64,000 nt of DNA, from NCBI RefSeq assembly GCF_024213195.1, contig NZ_JANAVF010000024.1:58187-122186 (forward strand). Direction: 5' to 3'. Positions 33,299 through 41,194 of the stretch are shown here, piece after piece. Source of the stretch: Streptomyces sp. TBY4. GTDB lineage: Bacteria > Actinomycetota > Actinomycetes > Streptomycetales > Streptomycetaceae. Position 1 is the stretch's first letter. Every line of letters starts with the position of its first letter. The translations under genes and the position numbers were made by a program. The notes below the pieces were generated by a model, which was given only the letters and a program-made list of their open reading frames with translations, had not been told where the DNA came from and did not search any database.

Positions 33299-33547
33299 AT
33301 GCCCACCCACCTGACGGTCAGCATCAGCATGACCGAGGAGGCCCCGTCCTCGGCGGCCCCCGAAACCACGGCCGTACGCCTCGTGTCCTGCCTCCCCGCC
33401 TCGTGGACGGTGGTCCCCCTCGCGATGACCACCCGCTCCGCGACCCTCTCCCTGACCACCCCGGACGACACCCGGCCCCCGGCGGTCCTCGAAACCCTGG
33501 ACACCGCCCTGTCGACCCCCGCCTTCACGGGCTGGATCCGCAGCTGA
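33299..33547 (+). CDS. Small protein of unknown function after lanKC
   Basis: 82 residues from ATG 33299 (TACGGAG upstream), 30 bp after lanKC. Rich in Thr/Ser; strands LTVSISMTEEA, TTAVRLVSCLPASWTVVPLAMTTRSATLSL; no signal peptide or membrane helix. Ends before a terminator, so it is the last gene of the RiPP run. It is not a precursor of the A1-A4 type. I do not recognise it; its place suggests an accessory role or a second peptide substrate. Confidence 0.6.
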   Translation: MPTHLTVSISMTEEAPSSAAPETTAVRLVSCLPASWTVVPLAMTTRSATLSLTTPDDTRPPAVLETLDTALSTPAFTGWIRS

Positions 33548-33578
33548 CCCGCCGCCCCCGAACCGCCACCCCCCGGAC

Positions 33579-33619
33579 CACCCGCAGGCCGCCCATCCCC
33601 CGTAAGCGGCCTGCGGGTG
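33579..33619. terminator. Bidirectional terminator at the end of the RiPP locus
   Basis: CACCCGCAGGCCGC (33579-33592) and GCGGCCTGCGGGTG (33606-33619), 14-bp perfect stem, 13-nt loop, between convergent genes. Confidence 0.8.
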
Positions 33620-33644
33620 CGTTCCTCCGTCCGGGCCCGGCCGG

Positions 33645-35492
33645 TCAGGGGCGCGGCGGGACGAGCATGCGCTCGGTGCCGAGGTCGTTGGCGCGGGTGT
33701 CCTTGTACAGGGTGGTCTCGCCGTCGCTCCACCGGACGACGAGGTCGTTGGTGAGGCCGTCGCCGGTGTACTGACCCGTGGTCATGAGCACGCTGTGGGT
33801 CCAGGTGCCGTGGGGGCCGTGGATGCCCCGCTCGCGGCCCAGGCCCCTGGTGGTGGGGCCGGCGTAGGTGCTGAGCGCGCCGGTGGACCAGCGGACCATG
33901 AGGTCCCACTTCCGGTGGCCGGAGAACTGCCCGGAGGTGAGCAGGGTGGCCTTCTTCCAGGCGTTGTTGGGGTTCTTGAGTTTGTGCTCCCGGCCGAGAG
34001 TGCCCGCGCCGACGTCGGTGTGGAGGCCGAGTTCGCCGTCGGACCAGCGGACCATGAGGTCGGTGACGTAGGTGGCCGCGTTGAACCGCCCGGCGGCGAT
34101 CTGGGCGGCGTACTTCCAGACGGATCCGGAGGGGGCCATCTCGGTGACGGATCCCAGGCCGTTGGCGCCGACGTCCCCGTGCAGGGTCATCCGGCCGTCG
34201 TCCCAGCGGACCATGAGGTCGAACTGGTCGGAGCCGGTGAAATCGCCGGCCGTGAGGGTGGCGACCGCCTTCCAGCCCGCGTTCGGCGCCGCGAGCCGCC
34301 GCTCGGGCAGGAAGCCGCCGTCCCCGTCACCCGGGAAGAGGGTCACCTCCCCGTCGGTCCACACGACGAGCAGGCTGCTGCGGCCGCTGCCGGTGAAATC
34401 GCCGGAGGCGATGTGCCGGGCGTGGGTCCACAGGCTGCCGGGACCGGGCAGCAGCGGGCCGTCCGCGGAACCCCGGTAGGGCGGCCGGGAGAGGGAGCCG
34501 GGATCGCGGCCGGCGTTGGCGTCTTCGTACAGGGCCTGCGCGTCCTTGCCGTACACGGGCGCGTACGTCATCCAGGAGTCGTTGCCGCCGCCGTGGTGGC
34601 CGCCGGTGTTCCCGACGACCTTGCCGGTGCGCTTGGCCGCGTCGTAGTCCTTGATCCAGGGGCCGCCGGACACGCCGCCGTAGAAGCCCTTGCACAGCAT
34701 CCGCATCTGGCGGAAGCCGCCCAGCCGGGTGGTGGGCACGTCACAGCGGATGGCCCTGTGCTTCGGGTTGACGCCGGGGGCGGACGGGTAGCCGACGACG
34801 GTGACGCGGTGCTCGTAGGTGCTCCCCGGGGTGAAGGCCAGCGCCCCCGTGACCTTCTCGACGCGCCCCCTGGCGTTCGGCTCGACCAGGACGAAGGCGA
34901 GGTCCAGGTCGGAGACGGCGGCCCTGCTGTTCGACGTGTAGCGGGGGTCCGTGTACACGCCGTCGGCCTTGACCGGGAAGATCCCGAACGGCTGGGCGCG
35001 GGCCGCCCTGCCGTGGCGGTACTGCGGCACGAAGACGGCGTGGTTCGCCGGCCCGGCCATGCCGACCGCGCAGTGCCCCGCCGTGAGCACCATGTTCCTG
35101 CCGGCGCTGCGGACCACACTGCCGGTGCAGGAGGTGTCGGCGTTGCCGACCCCGGACTCCCGGTAGAAGAAGGTCCCCACCATCGGCATGCCGTCGAAGT
35201 AGGTGCCGTTCGGGGTGCCGGACGGGGCGGTGGGCAGGGCCCTGTTCCGCGGGCCGGCCGGCCCGCCGGCCGTGCCCCGGCCCCGCGCGTCGTCGACGGG
35301 TACGGCGGCGGCCATGCGCTCGGCCGTCCAGTACGCCTCTTCGGCGACGACCCTGGGGCCGACGGGCTCCGCGGTGGCGCTCGGAGGCACGGTCGCGGCC
35401 GGCGCGGGACCGGTGGCCAGGGCGGACGCCGTCACGGCGACGGCTACGGCGAGGGCGACGGCGGTGAACCGTCCGGATCTCAAAGAACCCAC
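33645..35492 (-). CDS. Secreted trypsin-like serine protease with five FG-GAP/VCBS-like repeats
   Basis: About 615 residues; GTG at 35490-35492 chosen as it places a signal peptide (SLRSGRFTAVALAVAVAVTA...APAA) at the N-terminus; a TTG at 35481-35483 with GGAAGG upstream is an alternative. Protease domain: His in MVLTAGHCAVGM, Asp in VSDLDLAFVLV, Ser in GVSGGPWIKD. C-terminal half has five repeats of about 47 residues, each 'W-aro...GDFTG...DLMVRWxDGExTLxxD', i.e. tachylectin/FG-GAP propeller blades for carbohydrate or cell-surface binding. Extracellular hydrolase; no evident link to the RiPP locus apart from convergence. Confidence 0.85.
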   Translation of the reverse strand: MGSLRSGRFTAVALAVAVAVTASALATGPAPAATVPPSATAEPVGPRVVAEEAYWTAERMAAAVPVDDARGRGTAGGPAGPRNRALPTAPSGTPNGTYFDGMPMVGTFFYRESGVGNADTSCTGSVVRSAGRNMVLTAGHCAVGMAGPANHAVFVPQYRHGRAARAQPFGIFPVKADGVYTDPRYTSNSRAAVSDLDLAFVLVEPNARGRVEKVTGALAFTPGSTYEHRVTVVGYPSAPGVNPKHRAIRCDVPTTRLGGFRQMRMLCKGFYGGVSGGPWIKDYDAAKRTGKVVGNTGGHHGGGNDSWMTYAPVYGKDAQALYEDANAGRDPGSLSRPPYRGSADGPLLPGPGSLWTHARHIASGDFTGSGRSSLLVVWTDGEVTLFPGDGDGGFLPERRLAAPNAGWKAVATLTAGDFTGSDQFDLMVRWDDGRMTLHGDVGANGLGSVTEMAPSGSVWKYAAQIAAGRFNAATYVTDLMVRWSDGELGLHTDVGAGTLGREHKLKNPNNAWKKATLLTSGQFSGHRKWDLMVRWSTGALSTYAGPTTRGLGRERGIHGPHGTWTHSVLMTTGQYTGDGLTNDLVVRWSDGETTLYKDTRANDLGTERMLVPPRP

Positions 35493-35661
35493 CTTCCGTC
35501 TTCCGCCTTCCGTACGCCGAGATCGTCGATGGACAGACAAAGAGATCACACGGGCGGGACGAAGACCGCTGCGGCCGGGATCGCCGCGCTGGCGCTGCTC
35601 CTGATGGCGCCAATGCGGTGGCGCGGGGGAGCGGTGCACCCGACACTGACCCCTTGTGTCC

Positions 35662-36465
35662 ATGAACCTCCAGGCCGGCCCCCTGTGTACGCGCGCCTCG
35701 CTCGCCGCCGAGCTGCGCGCGCTCGGCCTGCGCCCCGGCGAGACCCTCCTCGTGCACTCCTCCCTGAGCTCGCTCGGCTGGGTCTGCGGGGGCGCCGCCA
35801 CGGTGGTCGCGGCGCTGCTCGACGCCCTCGGCGACGCGGGGACCCTGGCGGTGCCGACGCACTCGGGCGACAACTCCGACCCGGCGCAGTGGTCGAACCC
35901 GCCGGTGCCCGAGGCCTGGTGGGCGGAGATCCGCGCCTCGATGCCGCCCTTCGACGCGCGCACCACGCCCACCCGCGGCATGGGCGCCGTCCCGGAGGCC
36001 GTCCGCACCTGGCCGGGCGCCCTGCGCAGCGGCCATCCGCAGACCTCCTTCGCCGCGGTGGGCCCGTACGCCGCCACGATCACCGACGGCCACGCGCCGG
36101 ACTGCGGGCTCGGCGAGCGCAGCCCGCTCGCCCGGCTGGAGGAGGCCGGGGCGCGGATCCTGCTGCTGGGCGCGGGCTTCGGCTCCTGCACGGCCTTCCA
36201 CCTGGCCGAGTACCGGATCCCGGGGCGGCTGGTCGACAACTCCTTCGCCCTCATGACCCCGCAGGGCCGCCGCTGGACCACGGTGCGCGATACCGCGGTC
36301 TCCTCGGACGACTTCGGGGAGCTGGGCGCGGCCTTCGAGAAGGACCGCCCGGTGGTCCGGGGCACGGTCGGCGGCGCGCAGGCCCGGCTGTTCGACCTGG
36401 CCGAGGCCGTCGCCTACGCCGAGACCTGGCTGCCCGGCAACCGGCCGCCGGCCGCCACGGCCTGA
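35662..36465 (+). CDS. Aminoglycoside N3-acetyltransferase-like protein
   Basis: 267 residues from ATG 35662 (GTG 35656 in frame; no clear RBS, so a leaderless start is possible). AAC(3) family signatures: GETLLVHSSLSSLGWVCGGAATVVAALLDALGDAGTLAVPTHSG, then PTRGMGAVPEAVR...SGHPQTSFAAVGPYA and LLLGAGFGSCTAFHLAEY. These enzymes transfer acetyl from acetyl-CoA to the 3-amino group of 2-deoxystreptamine aminoglycosides; chromosomal relatives in Streptomyces often act on other amines. Isolated gene here, so physiological substrate and resistance effect are uncertain. Confidence 0.88.
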   Translation: MNLQAGPLCTRASLAAELRALGLRPGETLLVHSSLSSLGWVCGGAATVVAALLDALGDAGTLAVPTHSGDNSDPAQWSNPPVPEAWWAEIRASMPPFDARTTPTRGMGAVPEAVRTWPGALRSGHPQTSFAAVGPYAATITDGHAPDCGLGERSPLARLEEAGARILLLGAGFGSCTAFHLAEYRIPGRLVDNSFALMTPQGRRWTTVRDTAVSSDDFGELGAAFEKDRPVVRGTVGGAQARLFDLAEAVAYAETWLPGNRPPAATA

Positions 36466-36503
36466 CGCCGGGACGGGGCAGGCCGTACGGGGGGGCGGAC
36501 CCG

Positions 36504-37169
36504 TCAGGCCGCCGTGGCGGCGGAGTCCGCCCCGGGCCGCCGGCGCTCGAGACCGCGGGCCATCCGCTCTTCCAGGTGCTTGCGGCAGCCGGGCCATTCC
36601 GCCGCGGTGACCGAATAGATCGCCGAGTCGCGGAGCAGGCCGTCCTCGCCCGGGGCCCAGGACCGGGACCAGTTGCGCAGGACGCCCTCGAAGCGTGCGC
36701 CGACCCCCTCGATCGCGGCCCGCGAACGGGCGTTGCGGGCGTCTGTCTTCAGATCGAGCCGGGCCACGCCCCAGTTCTCGAAGGCGTGCCGGAACAGCAG
36801 GTACTTGGCCTCGGTGTTCACCCCCGAGCCCTGGGCCGAAGCCGCGAGCCAGGTGAAGCCGACCTCGACCGCGCACAGCCCCTCCCCGGTCGTCGGCCAC
36901 GGCCGGGGGTCCCAGTAGGCGGTGACCCCGACCGCCCGCCCCGACGCCCGCTCCACCTGCGCGTACGGGGCCAGTTTCCCCGCGGCGCGCCGGGCGAGCT
37001 GGGCGTCGATGTACGCCCCGACCCGGTCCGCGGTGGGCACCCACGTGAACCCGTAGGGGCTGCGGTCCTCCTCCGCCGCCACGGCCAGGTCCGCCGCGTG
37101 GCGGTGCCCCAGCGGCTCCAGCCGTACGAGCTCGCCGTCCAGGACCGGTCCATCGAGTACGAAGGTCAT
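36504..37169 (-). CDS. GNAT acetyltransferase (RimJ/RimL type)
   Basis: 221 residues; ATG at 37167-37169 chosen because the family starts with a short strand plus LVRLEPLGHRHAADLAVA. Acetyl-CoA site: VGFTWLAASAQGSGVNTEAKYLLFRHAFE (motif A with Q-x-x-G), then LDLKTDARNARSRAAIEGVGARFEGVLRNW. Typical of N-terminal or small-molecule GNATs. Convergent with the AAC(3)-like gene, 38 bp between the stops. Confidence 0.9.
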   Translation of the reverse strand: MTFVLDGPVLDGELVRLEPLGHRHAADLAVAAEEDRSPYGFTWVPTADRVGAYIDAQLARRAAGKLAPYAQVERASGRAVGVTAYWDPRPWPTTGEGLCAVEVGFTWLAASAQGSGVNTEAKYLLFRHAFENWGVARLDLKTDARNARSRAAIEGVGARFEGVLRNWSRSWAPGEDGLLRDSAIYSVTAAEWPGCRKHLEERMARGLERRRPGADSAATAA

Positions 37170-37249
37170 GGCCCGCAGGGTTCCAGAGCGGCCCGGCCGT
37201 GTCGCGTGAATTCGGCGGCGCCGGGACAGGGATCCGCACGAGCGATCTA

Positions 37250-37287
37250 TACAAGCGTCTTGTACATCCGTCATATACGGATGTACA
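37250..37287. promoter_or_regulatory. Two overlapping palindromes upstream of a hydrolase gene
   Basis: TACAAG-CGT-CTTGTA (37250-37264) and TGTACATCCGT-CATAT-ACGGATGTACA (37261-37287, perfect 11-bp arms) overlap by 4 bp. Both lie 55-90 bp before the hydrolase ATG and in an AT-richer patch, as expected for operator(s) of a TetR- or MarR-type repressor. No regulator gene is adjacent. Confidence 0.7.
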
Positions 37288-37342
37288 GTTCTGGCGCGGG
37301 GTCATACCGGCCCCGCATCCGCACCGTTCAGGGGGAACCGCC

Positions 37343-38146
37343 ATGACGAACACCGCCGCCCAGGCCACCCGCGCCACCCTGGCCGTCGACGGCCGCGCCC
37401 TGTCCTACCTGGACTTCGGCGGTGCCGGCCGGCCGCTCCTCGCCCTGCACGGGCACCTCTCCGAGGGCGCCTCCTTCGCGGCCCTGGCCGCCGCCCTCGG
37501 GCCGCAGTGGCGGGTGATCGCGCCCGACCAGCGCGGCCACGGGGACTCCGACCGCGCCGCCGAGTACACCCGCGCCGGCTACCTCGCCGACCTGGTCGCC
37601 CTCCTCGCCCACCTCGGGATCGACCGGACCGTCGTCCTCGGCCACTCGCTCGGCGGGATCAACGGCTACCACCTGGCCGCCGCGCACCCCGGGCTGGTCA
37701 CGGCCCTCGTCGGCGTCGACACCCCCGCCGAACTCCCCGGCCACGGCGGGTCCGGGCCCCTGGACTTCGTACGGAACTTCCCGTACGAGGCCCCCACCCG
37801 CGAGGAGCTCCTCGCCGGCTGCGGCCCGCTCGCCCCCGCCCTCGCCCCGGCGCTGCGCCCGCTGCCCGGGGGAGCCGGCTGGCGGCTGCCGTTCCACCCC
37901 CAGGACACCGTCGACTCCGAGGGCCTCGTCCGCGGGGACCACTGGAAGCAGTGGCTCGCCACCGACTGCCCCGCGCTGCTGGTCCACGGCCTGCGCAGCC
38001 AGGTCCTCTCCGCCGGCCTGGCCCGGGACATGGTCGCCCGGCGCCCCGGCACGGCCTCCCGCGCCCTGGACACCGACCACTTCGTGCAGGTGGGCGACCC
38101 GGAGGGGTTCGCGGCCGCCGTCGGCGAGTTCCTGGCCGGCGTCTGA
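37343..38146 (+). CDS. Alpha/beta hydrolase
   Basis: 267 residues, ATG 37343 with GGGGGA upstream. LLALHGHLSEGASFAALA (oxyanion region), IAPDQRGHGDSDRA, nucleophile in VVLGHSLGGINGYHLA, LLVHGLRSQVLSAGLA (acid region, with Arg/Ser where Asp is usual) and catalytic His in ALDTDHFVQVGDPEG. Resembles haloalkane/haloperoxidase-type hydrolases. The strong palindromes upstream suggest inducible expression. The acid residue needs checking. Confidence 0.88.
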   Translation: MTNTAAQATRATLAVDGRALSYLDFGGAGRPLLALHGHLSEGASFAALAAALGPQWRVIAPDQRGHGDSDRAAEYTRAGYLADLVALLAHLGIDRTVVLGHSLGGINGYHLAAAHPGLVTALVGVDTPAELPGHGGSGPLDFVRNFPYEAPTREELLAGCGPLAPALAPALRPLPGGAGWRLPFHPQDTVDSEGLVRGDHWKQWLATDCPALLVHGLRSQVLSAGLARDMVARRPGTASRALDTDHFVQVGDPEGFAAAVGEFLAGV

Positions 38147-38263
38147 CCCGCCGCGTCCGCCCCGGAACCGGGCCGTCGGCCCTCATGGGCGATAGAACCC
38201 GGGACAGTCCGGACCCCCGCGGCTACGCTGCGCGCAGTTGATCAAGTGGTGTGGGGGCGGCCG

Positions 38264-40498
38264 GTGTTGGAGCGAACGGCGACACGGGTCTGCCCGTTGT
38301 GCGAGGCCACGTGCGGGCTCAGCATCACCCTCTCGGACGAGGTCGTCACCCGCGTCAAGGGGAACCGGGACGACGTCTTCAGCAAGGGGTACCTCTGCCC
38401 GAAGGGCGCCTCCCTCGGCCGGTTCGACAGCGACCCCGACCGGCTCACCGCCCCGCTGGTGCGCCGCCCCGACGGCGGTTTCGACGAGGTGGGCTGGGCC
38501 GAGGCCTTCGCCGCCGTCGAACGCGGCCTGCGGGGGGTGACGGAGCGGTACGGCAAGGACGCCGTGGCCCTCTACATGGGCAACCCGGTCATCCACACGC
38601 TGGCCCTGCCGCTCTACATGCTCGTGCTGCGCGAACGCCTCGGCACGCGGAACGTCTACTCCTCCACCACCCTCGACACCATGCCCAAGAGCGTGGCCTG
38701 CGGATGGATGTACGGGGACCCGCTCGCCTTCCCGCTGCCCGACATCGACCGCACCGACCACCTGCTGGTCCTGGGCGCCAACCCCATGGAGTCCAACGGC
38801 AGCCTGTGGACCGTCGCCGACATGCCGGGCCGCCTCAAGGCGCTGCGCGCGCGGGGCGGGCGCCTCGTCGTCGTCGACCCGCGCCGCACCCGCACCGCGG
38901 ACCTCGCCGACGAGCACGTCCCGATCCGCCCGGGCACCGACGCCCTGCTGCTGCTCGGCATCGCGCACACCCTGTTCGAGGAGGGCCTGGCGAAGGACCC
39001 CGGCCCCGGCTTCGCCGGCTTCGACGAGCTGGCCGTCCAGGTCAAGGGGTTCGCCGCCGAGGACGTCGCCGACGCCTGCGGGATCCCCGCGGGAACCGTC
39101 CGTACGCTCGCGCGCGAGCTGGCGGCGGCGCCCACGGCCGCCGTGTACGGACGACTCGGCACGTGCACCACGGAGTTCGGCACGCTCACCAGCTGGCTGG
39201 TGGACGTGGTCAACATCATCACCGGGAACTTCGACCGCCCCGGCGGCGTGCTCTTCGGCGAGGCCCCGCACGCCACCCGCCGCCCCGCCGAGCCCTTCCG
39301 CACCGGACGCTGGCACAGCAGGGTCCGCGCACTGCCGGAGACCAACGGCGAACTGCCCACCGCGACCCTCGCCGACGAGATCGAAACCCCCGGCGAGGGG
39401 CAGGTACGGGCCCTGCTCTGCATCGCCGGGAACCTGGTCCTCGCCTCCCCGCAGGGCGAGCGGCTGGACCGGGCCCTGCCCGGCCTCGACTTCATGGTCT
39501 GCGTCGACCCCTACCTGAACGAGACCACCCGCCACGCGTCCGTCATCCTGCCGCCGCCCAGCGCCCTGGAATCACCCCACTACGACGTGGTCCTGGCCGG
39601 CCGCTCCGTCCGCCGCAACGCCCGCTTCTCCCCTCCCGTACGGGCCCTGGCGCCCGGCCGCCCCAGCGAGGCGGAGATCCTCGCCCGGCTGGTCCTCATC
39701 GCCTCGGGCAAGAGCGCGGCCGGGGACCCGGACAGCGTGGACGAGGCACTGACCGACCTGACCCTGCGGGCCGCCGCCGGCCGCCCCGGGGCGCCCCTGC
39801 GCGGGCGCGAACCGGCCGCCCTCAAGCGGGAGCTGACCGGGGACAACGCCCTGGAGCGGCGGCTCGACCTGATGCTGCGCCTCGGACCCGCGGGCGACCT
39901 GTTCGGCAAGCGCCCCGGCGGCCTGAACCTGGCCCTGCTCAAGGAGACCCCGAACGGCATCGACCTCGGACCGCTGCGGCCCCGCCGCGAGGAGGTCGTG
40001 ATGACCGCCTCCGGCCTGGTGGAACTGTGCCCGCCCGCCATCACCGGGGACCTGCCCCGGCTCGACGCGAGGATGCGGGAGCTGGACGCCGGCGGGTTCG
40101 TGCTCATCTCCCGCCGTCAGCTGAAGTCCGTCAACAGCTGGTCGCACAACATCGCGACCCTGTCCGGCGGGACCAACCGCTGCTCCCTGGAGATCAGCAC
40201 GGAGGACGCCGGGCGCCTGGGCGTCACCGCCGGCGACCTGGTCCGGGTCCGCGGCCGGGCCGGGGAGGTGGTGGTCCCGGCGGAGCCCACCGACCGGCTG
40301 CGCGCGGGCGTGCTGAGCCTCCCGTACGGCTGGGGGCACGGGCGCCGCGGCAGCCGGCTCGCGCACGCGGCCACCCAGCCGGGCGTGAGCATGAATGCGC
40401 TCACCGACAGCTCGGTCGTCGACCCGCTCTCCGGCACGGCCGTCTTCAACGGGGTTCCCGTACACGTGGAGAGGACCGAAGCGGAAACGGAAAGATGA
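38264..40498 (+). CDS. Molybdopterin-dependent oxidoreductase with N-terminal [4Fe-4S] domain
   Basis: About 744 residues; GTG 38264 follows GGGGGCGG, while GTG 38246 in frame has no RBS. N-terminal cluster CPLCEATCGLSI...GYLCPKG gives Cys-x2-Cys-x3-Cys-xn-Cys. Molybdopterin domain: YMGNPVIHTLAL, TMPKSVACGWMYGDP (likely Mo-ligand region), LVLGANPMESNGSL, LVVVDPRRTRTADLADEHVPIRPGTDALLLLGIAH, YGRLGTCTTEFGT, NIITGNFDRPGG. C-terminal molydop-binding domain: VLISRRQLKSVNSWSHNI...SLEISTEDAGRLGVTAGDLVRV. Formate-dehydrogenase/nitrate-reductase superfamily, stand-alone (no electron-transfer subunits adjacent). Substrate unknown. Confidence 0.9.
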   Translation: MLERTATRVCPLCEATCGLSITLSDEVVTRVKGNRDDVFSKGYLCPKGASLGRFDSDPDRLTAPLVRRPDGGFDEVGWAEAFAAVERGLRGVTERYGKDAVALYMGNPVIHTLALPLYMLVLRERLGTRNVYSSTTLDTMPKSVACGWMYGDPLAFPLPDIDRTDHLLVLGANPMESNGSLWTVADMPGRLKALRARGGRLVVVDPRRTRTADLADEHVPIRPGTDALLLLGIAHTLFEEGLAKDPGPGFAGFDELAVQVKGFAAEDVADACGIPAGTVRTLARELAAAPTAAVYGRLGTCTTEFGTLTSWLVDVVNIITGNFDRPGGVLFGEAPHATRRPAEPFRTGRWHSRVRALPETNGELPTATLADEIETPGEGQVRALLCIAGNLVLASPQGERLDRALPGLDFMVCVDPYLNETTRHASVILPPPSALESPHYDVVLAGRSVRRNARFSPPVRALAPGRPSEAEILARLVLIASGKSAAGDPDSVDEALTDLTLRAAAGRPGAPLRGREPAALKRELTGDNALERRLDLMLRLGPAGDLFGKRPGGLNLALLKETPNGIDLGPLRPRREEVVMTASGLVELCPPAITGDLPRLDARMRELDAGGFVLISRRQLKSVNSWSHNIATLSGGTNRCSLEISTEDAGRLGVTAGDLVRVRGRAGEVVVPAEPTDRLRAGVLSLPYGWGHGRRGSRLAHAATQPGVSMNALTDSSVVDPLSGTAVFNGVPVHVERTEAETER

Positions 40499-40555
40499 AT
40501 TCCGGGCGGTTCGAATGGTGCGTCATTTGAATTCCTGATCCCTCCGGGTGAAAAC

Positions 40556-40584
40556 TTTTCAGACATCCCGCGCCTCCCTAGACT
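40556..40584 (+). promoter_or_regulatory. Candidate promoter of the secreted SnoaL-like gene
   Basis: TTTTCA (40556-40561), 17-bp spacer, TAGACT (40579-40584), ending 37 bp before the GTG start; the local AT content is markedly raised. Confidence 0.5.
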
Positions 40585-40621
40585 GGCCGAGAAGTTCCGA
40601 TCGCCAGTCAATGGAGATTCC

Positions 40622-41146
40622 GTGAGTCTTGCCCGTCGCATTGCGATTCCCGCCGTTTCCCTGATGCTGCTCGCCGGAGTGGCCACCGCGGCGAATGCCG
40701 TCGAAGAACCCGCGCAGGAATCCTTGTTCGGCCCGGTGTGCTCCCCCACGCAGACCGCCATCACCGATGTTCCGCACCGGCTTTTCGCCGCCTGGAACAA
40801 CGGGGACGCGGCCGGGGTCGCCGCCCAGTTCACGACGGACGGGCACATGATCCCGAGCAACGGCGCCTACCTCACCAGCCGGAGCGCGATCCAGTCCTTC
40901 TACCAGGGCGCCTTCGCCGGTCCCCTCGCGGGCACCCGCATGATCGGCAAGCCGCTCTCCGTGCGCTGCCTGTCCACCTCCACGGCCGTGATCGACGGGC
41001 TCGGCGGGCTGCTCAAGCCCGGGGACACCTACACCGAGCCGGAGGAGGTGCCGATCGGCCAGCGCATCATCGTCTCCTGGACGGCGGTCCGCGTCGGCAA
41101 CACCTACTACATGAAGGAATTCCAGAGCACCACCATTCAGGGCTGA
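40622..41146 (+). CDS. Secreted SnoaL/SgcJ-like (NTF2-fold) protein
   Basis: 174 residues from GTG 40622 (ATGGAGATTCC upstream). Signal peptide MSLARRIAIPAVSLMLLAGVATAANA with AxA site. Mature part: HRLFAAWNNGDAAGVAAQFTTDGHMIPSNGAYLTSRSAIQSFYQGAF, the SgcJ/EcaC-type SnoaL pattern, and a C-terminal VRVGNTYYMKEFQSTTIQG. Two Cys (VCSPTQT, VRCLSTS) may form a disulfide. No known catalytic assignment. Stands 49 bp upstream of fabG-like gene on the same strand and may be the first gene of that transcript. Confidence 0.8.
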   Translation: MSLARRIAIPAVSLMLLAGVATAANAVEEPAQESLFGPVCSPTQTAITDVPHRLFAAWNNGDAAGVAAQFTTDGHMIPSNGAYLTSRSAIQSFYQGAFAGPLAGTRMIGKPLSVRCLSTSTAVIDGLGGLLKPGDTYTEPEEVPIGQRIIVSWTAVRVGNTYYMKEFQSTTIQG

Positions 41147-41194
41147 TCGGCGAGCCGGCTGCCGCGAGGGAATTTAAAGAAACGGAGAGTTTCG

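Noticed and set aside
30740..33310. Long minus-strand reading frame of more than 850 codons opposite lanKC
   Set aside because: Composition is that of an antisense shadow in GC-rich DNA (Gly/Val/Glu-rich), no RBS, no domain; the plus-strand frame has a complete LanKC.
33795..37346. Plus-strand frame of almost 1200 codons opposite the protease and running through the AAC(3)-like gene
   Set aside because: Low-complexity Gly/Ala/Arg translation without motifs; the genes on both strands in other frames are well supported.
38251..40530. Alternative 759-codon frame over the molybdopterin enzyme
   Set aside because: Arg/Pro/Gly-rich, no motifs; the frame from 38264 carries the iron-sulfur and molybdopterin signatures.
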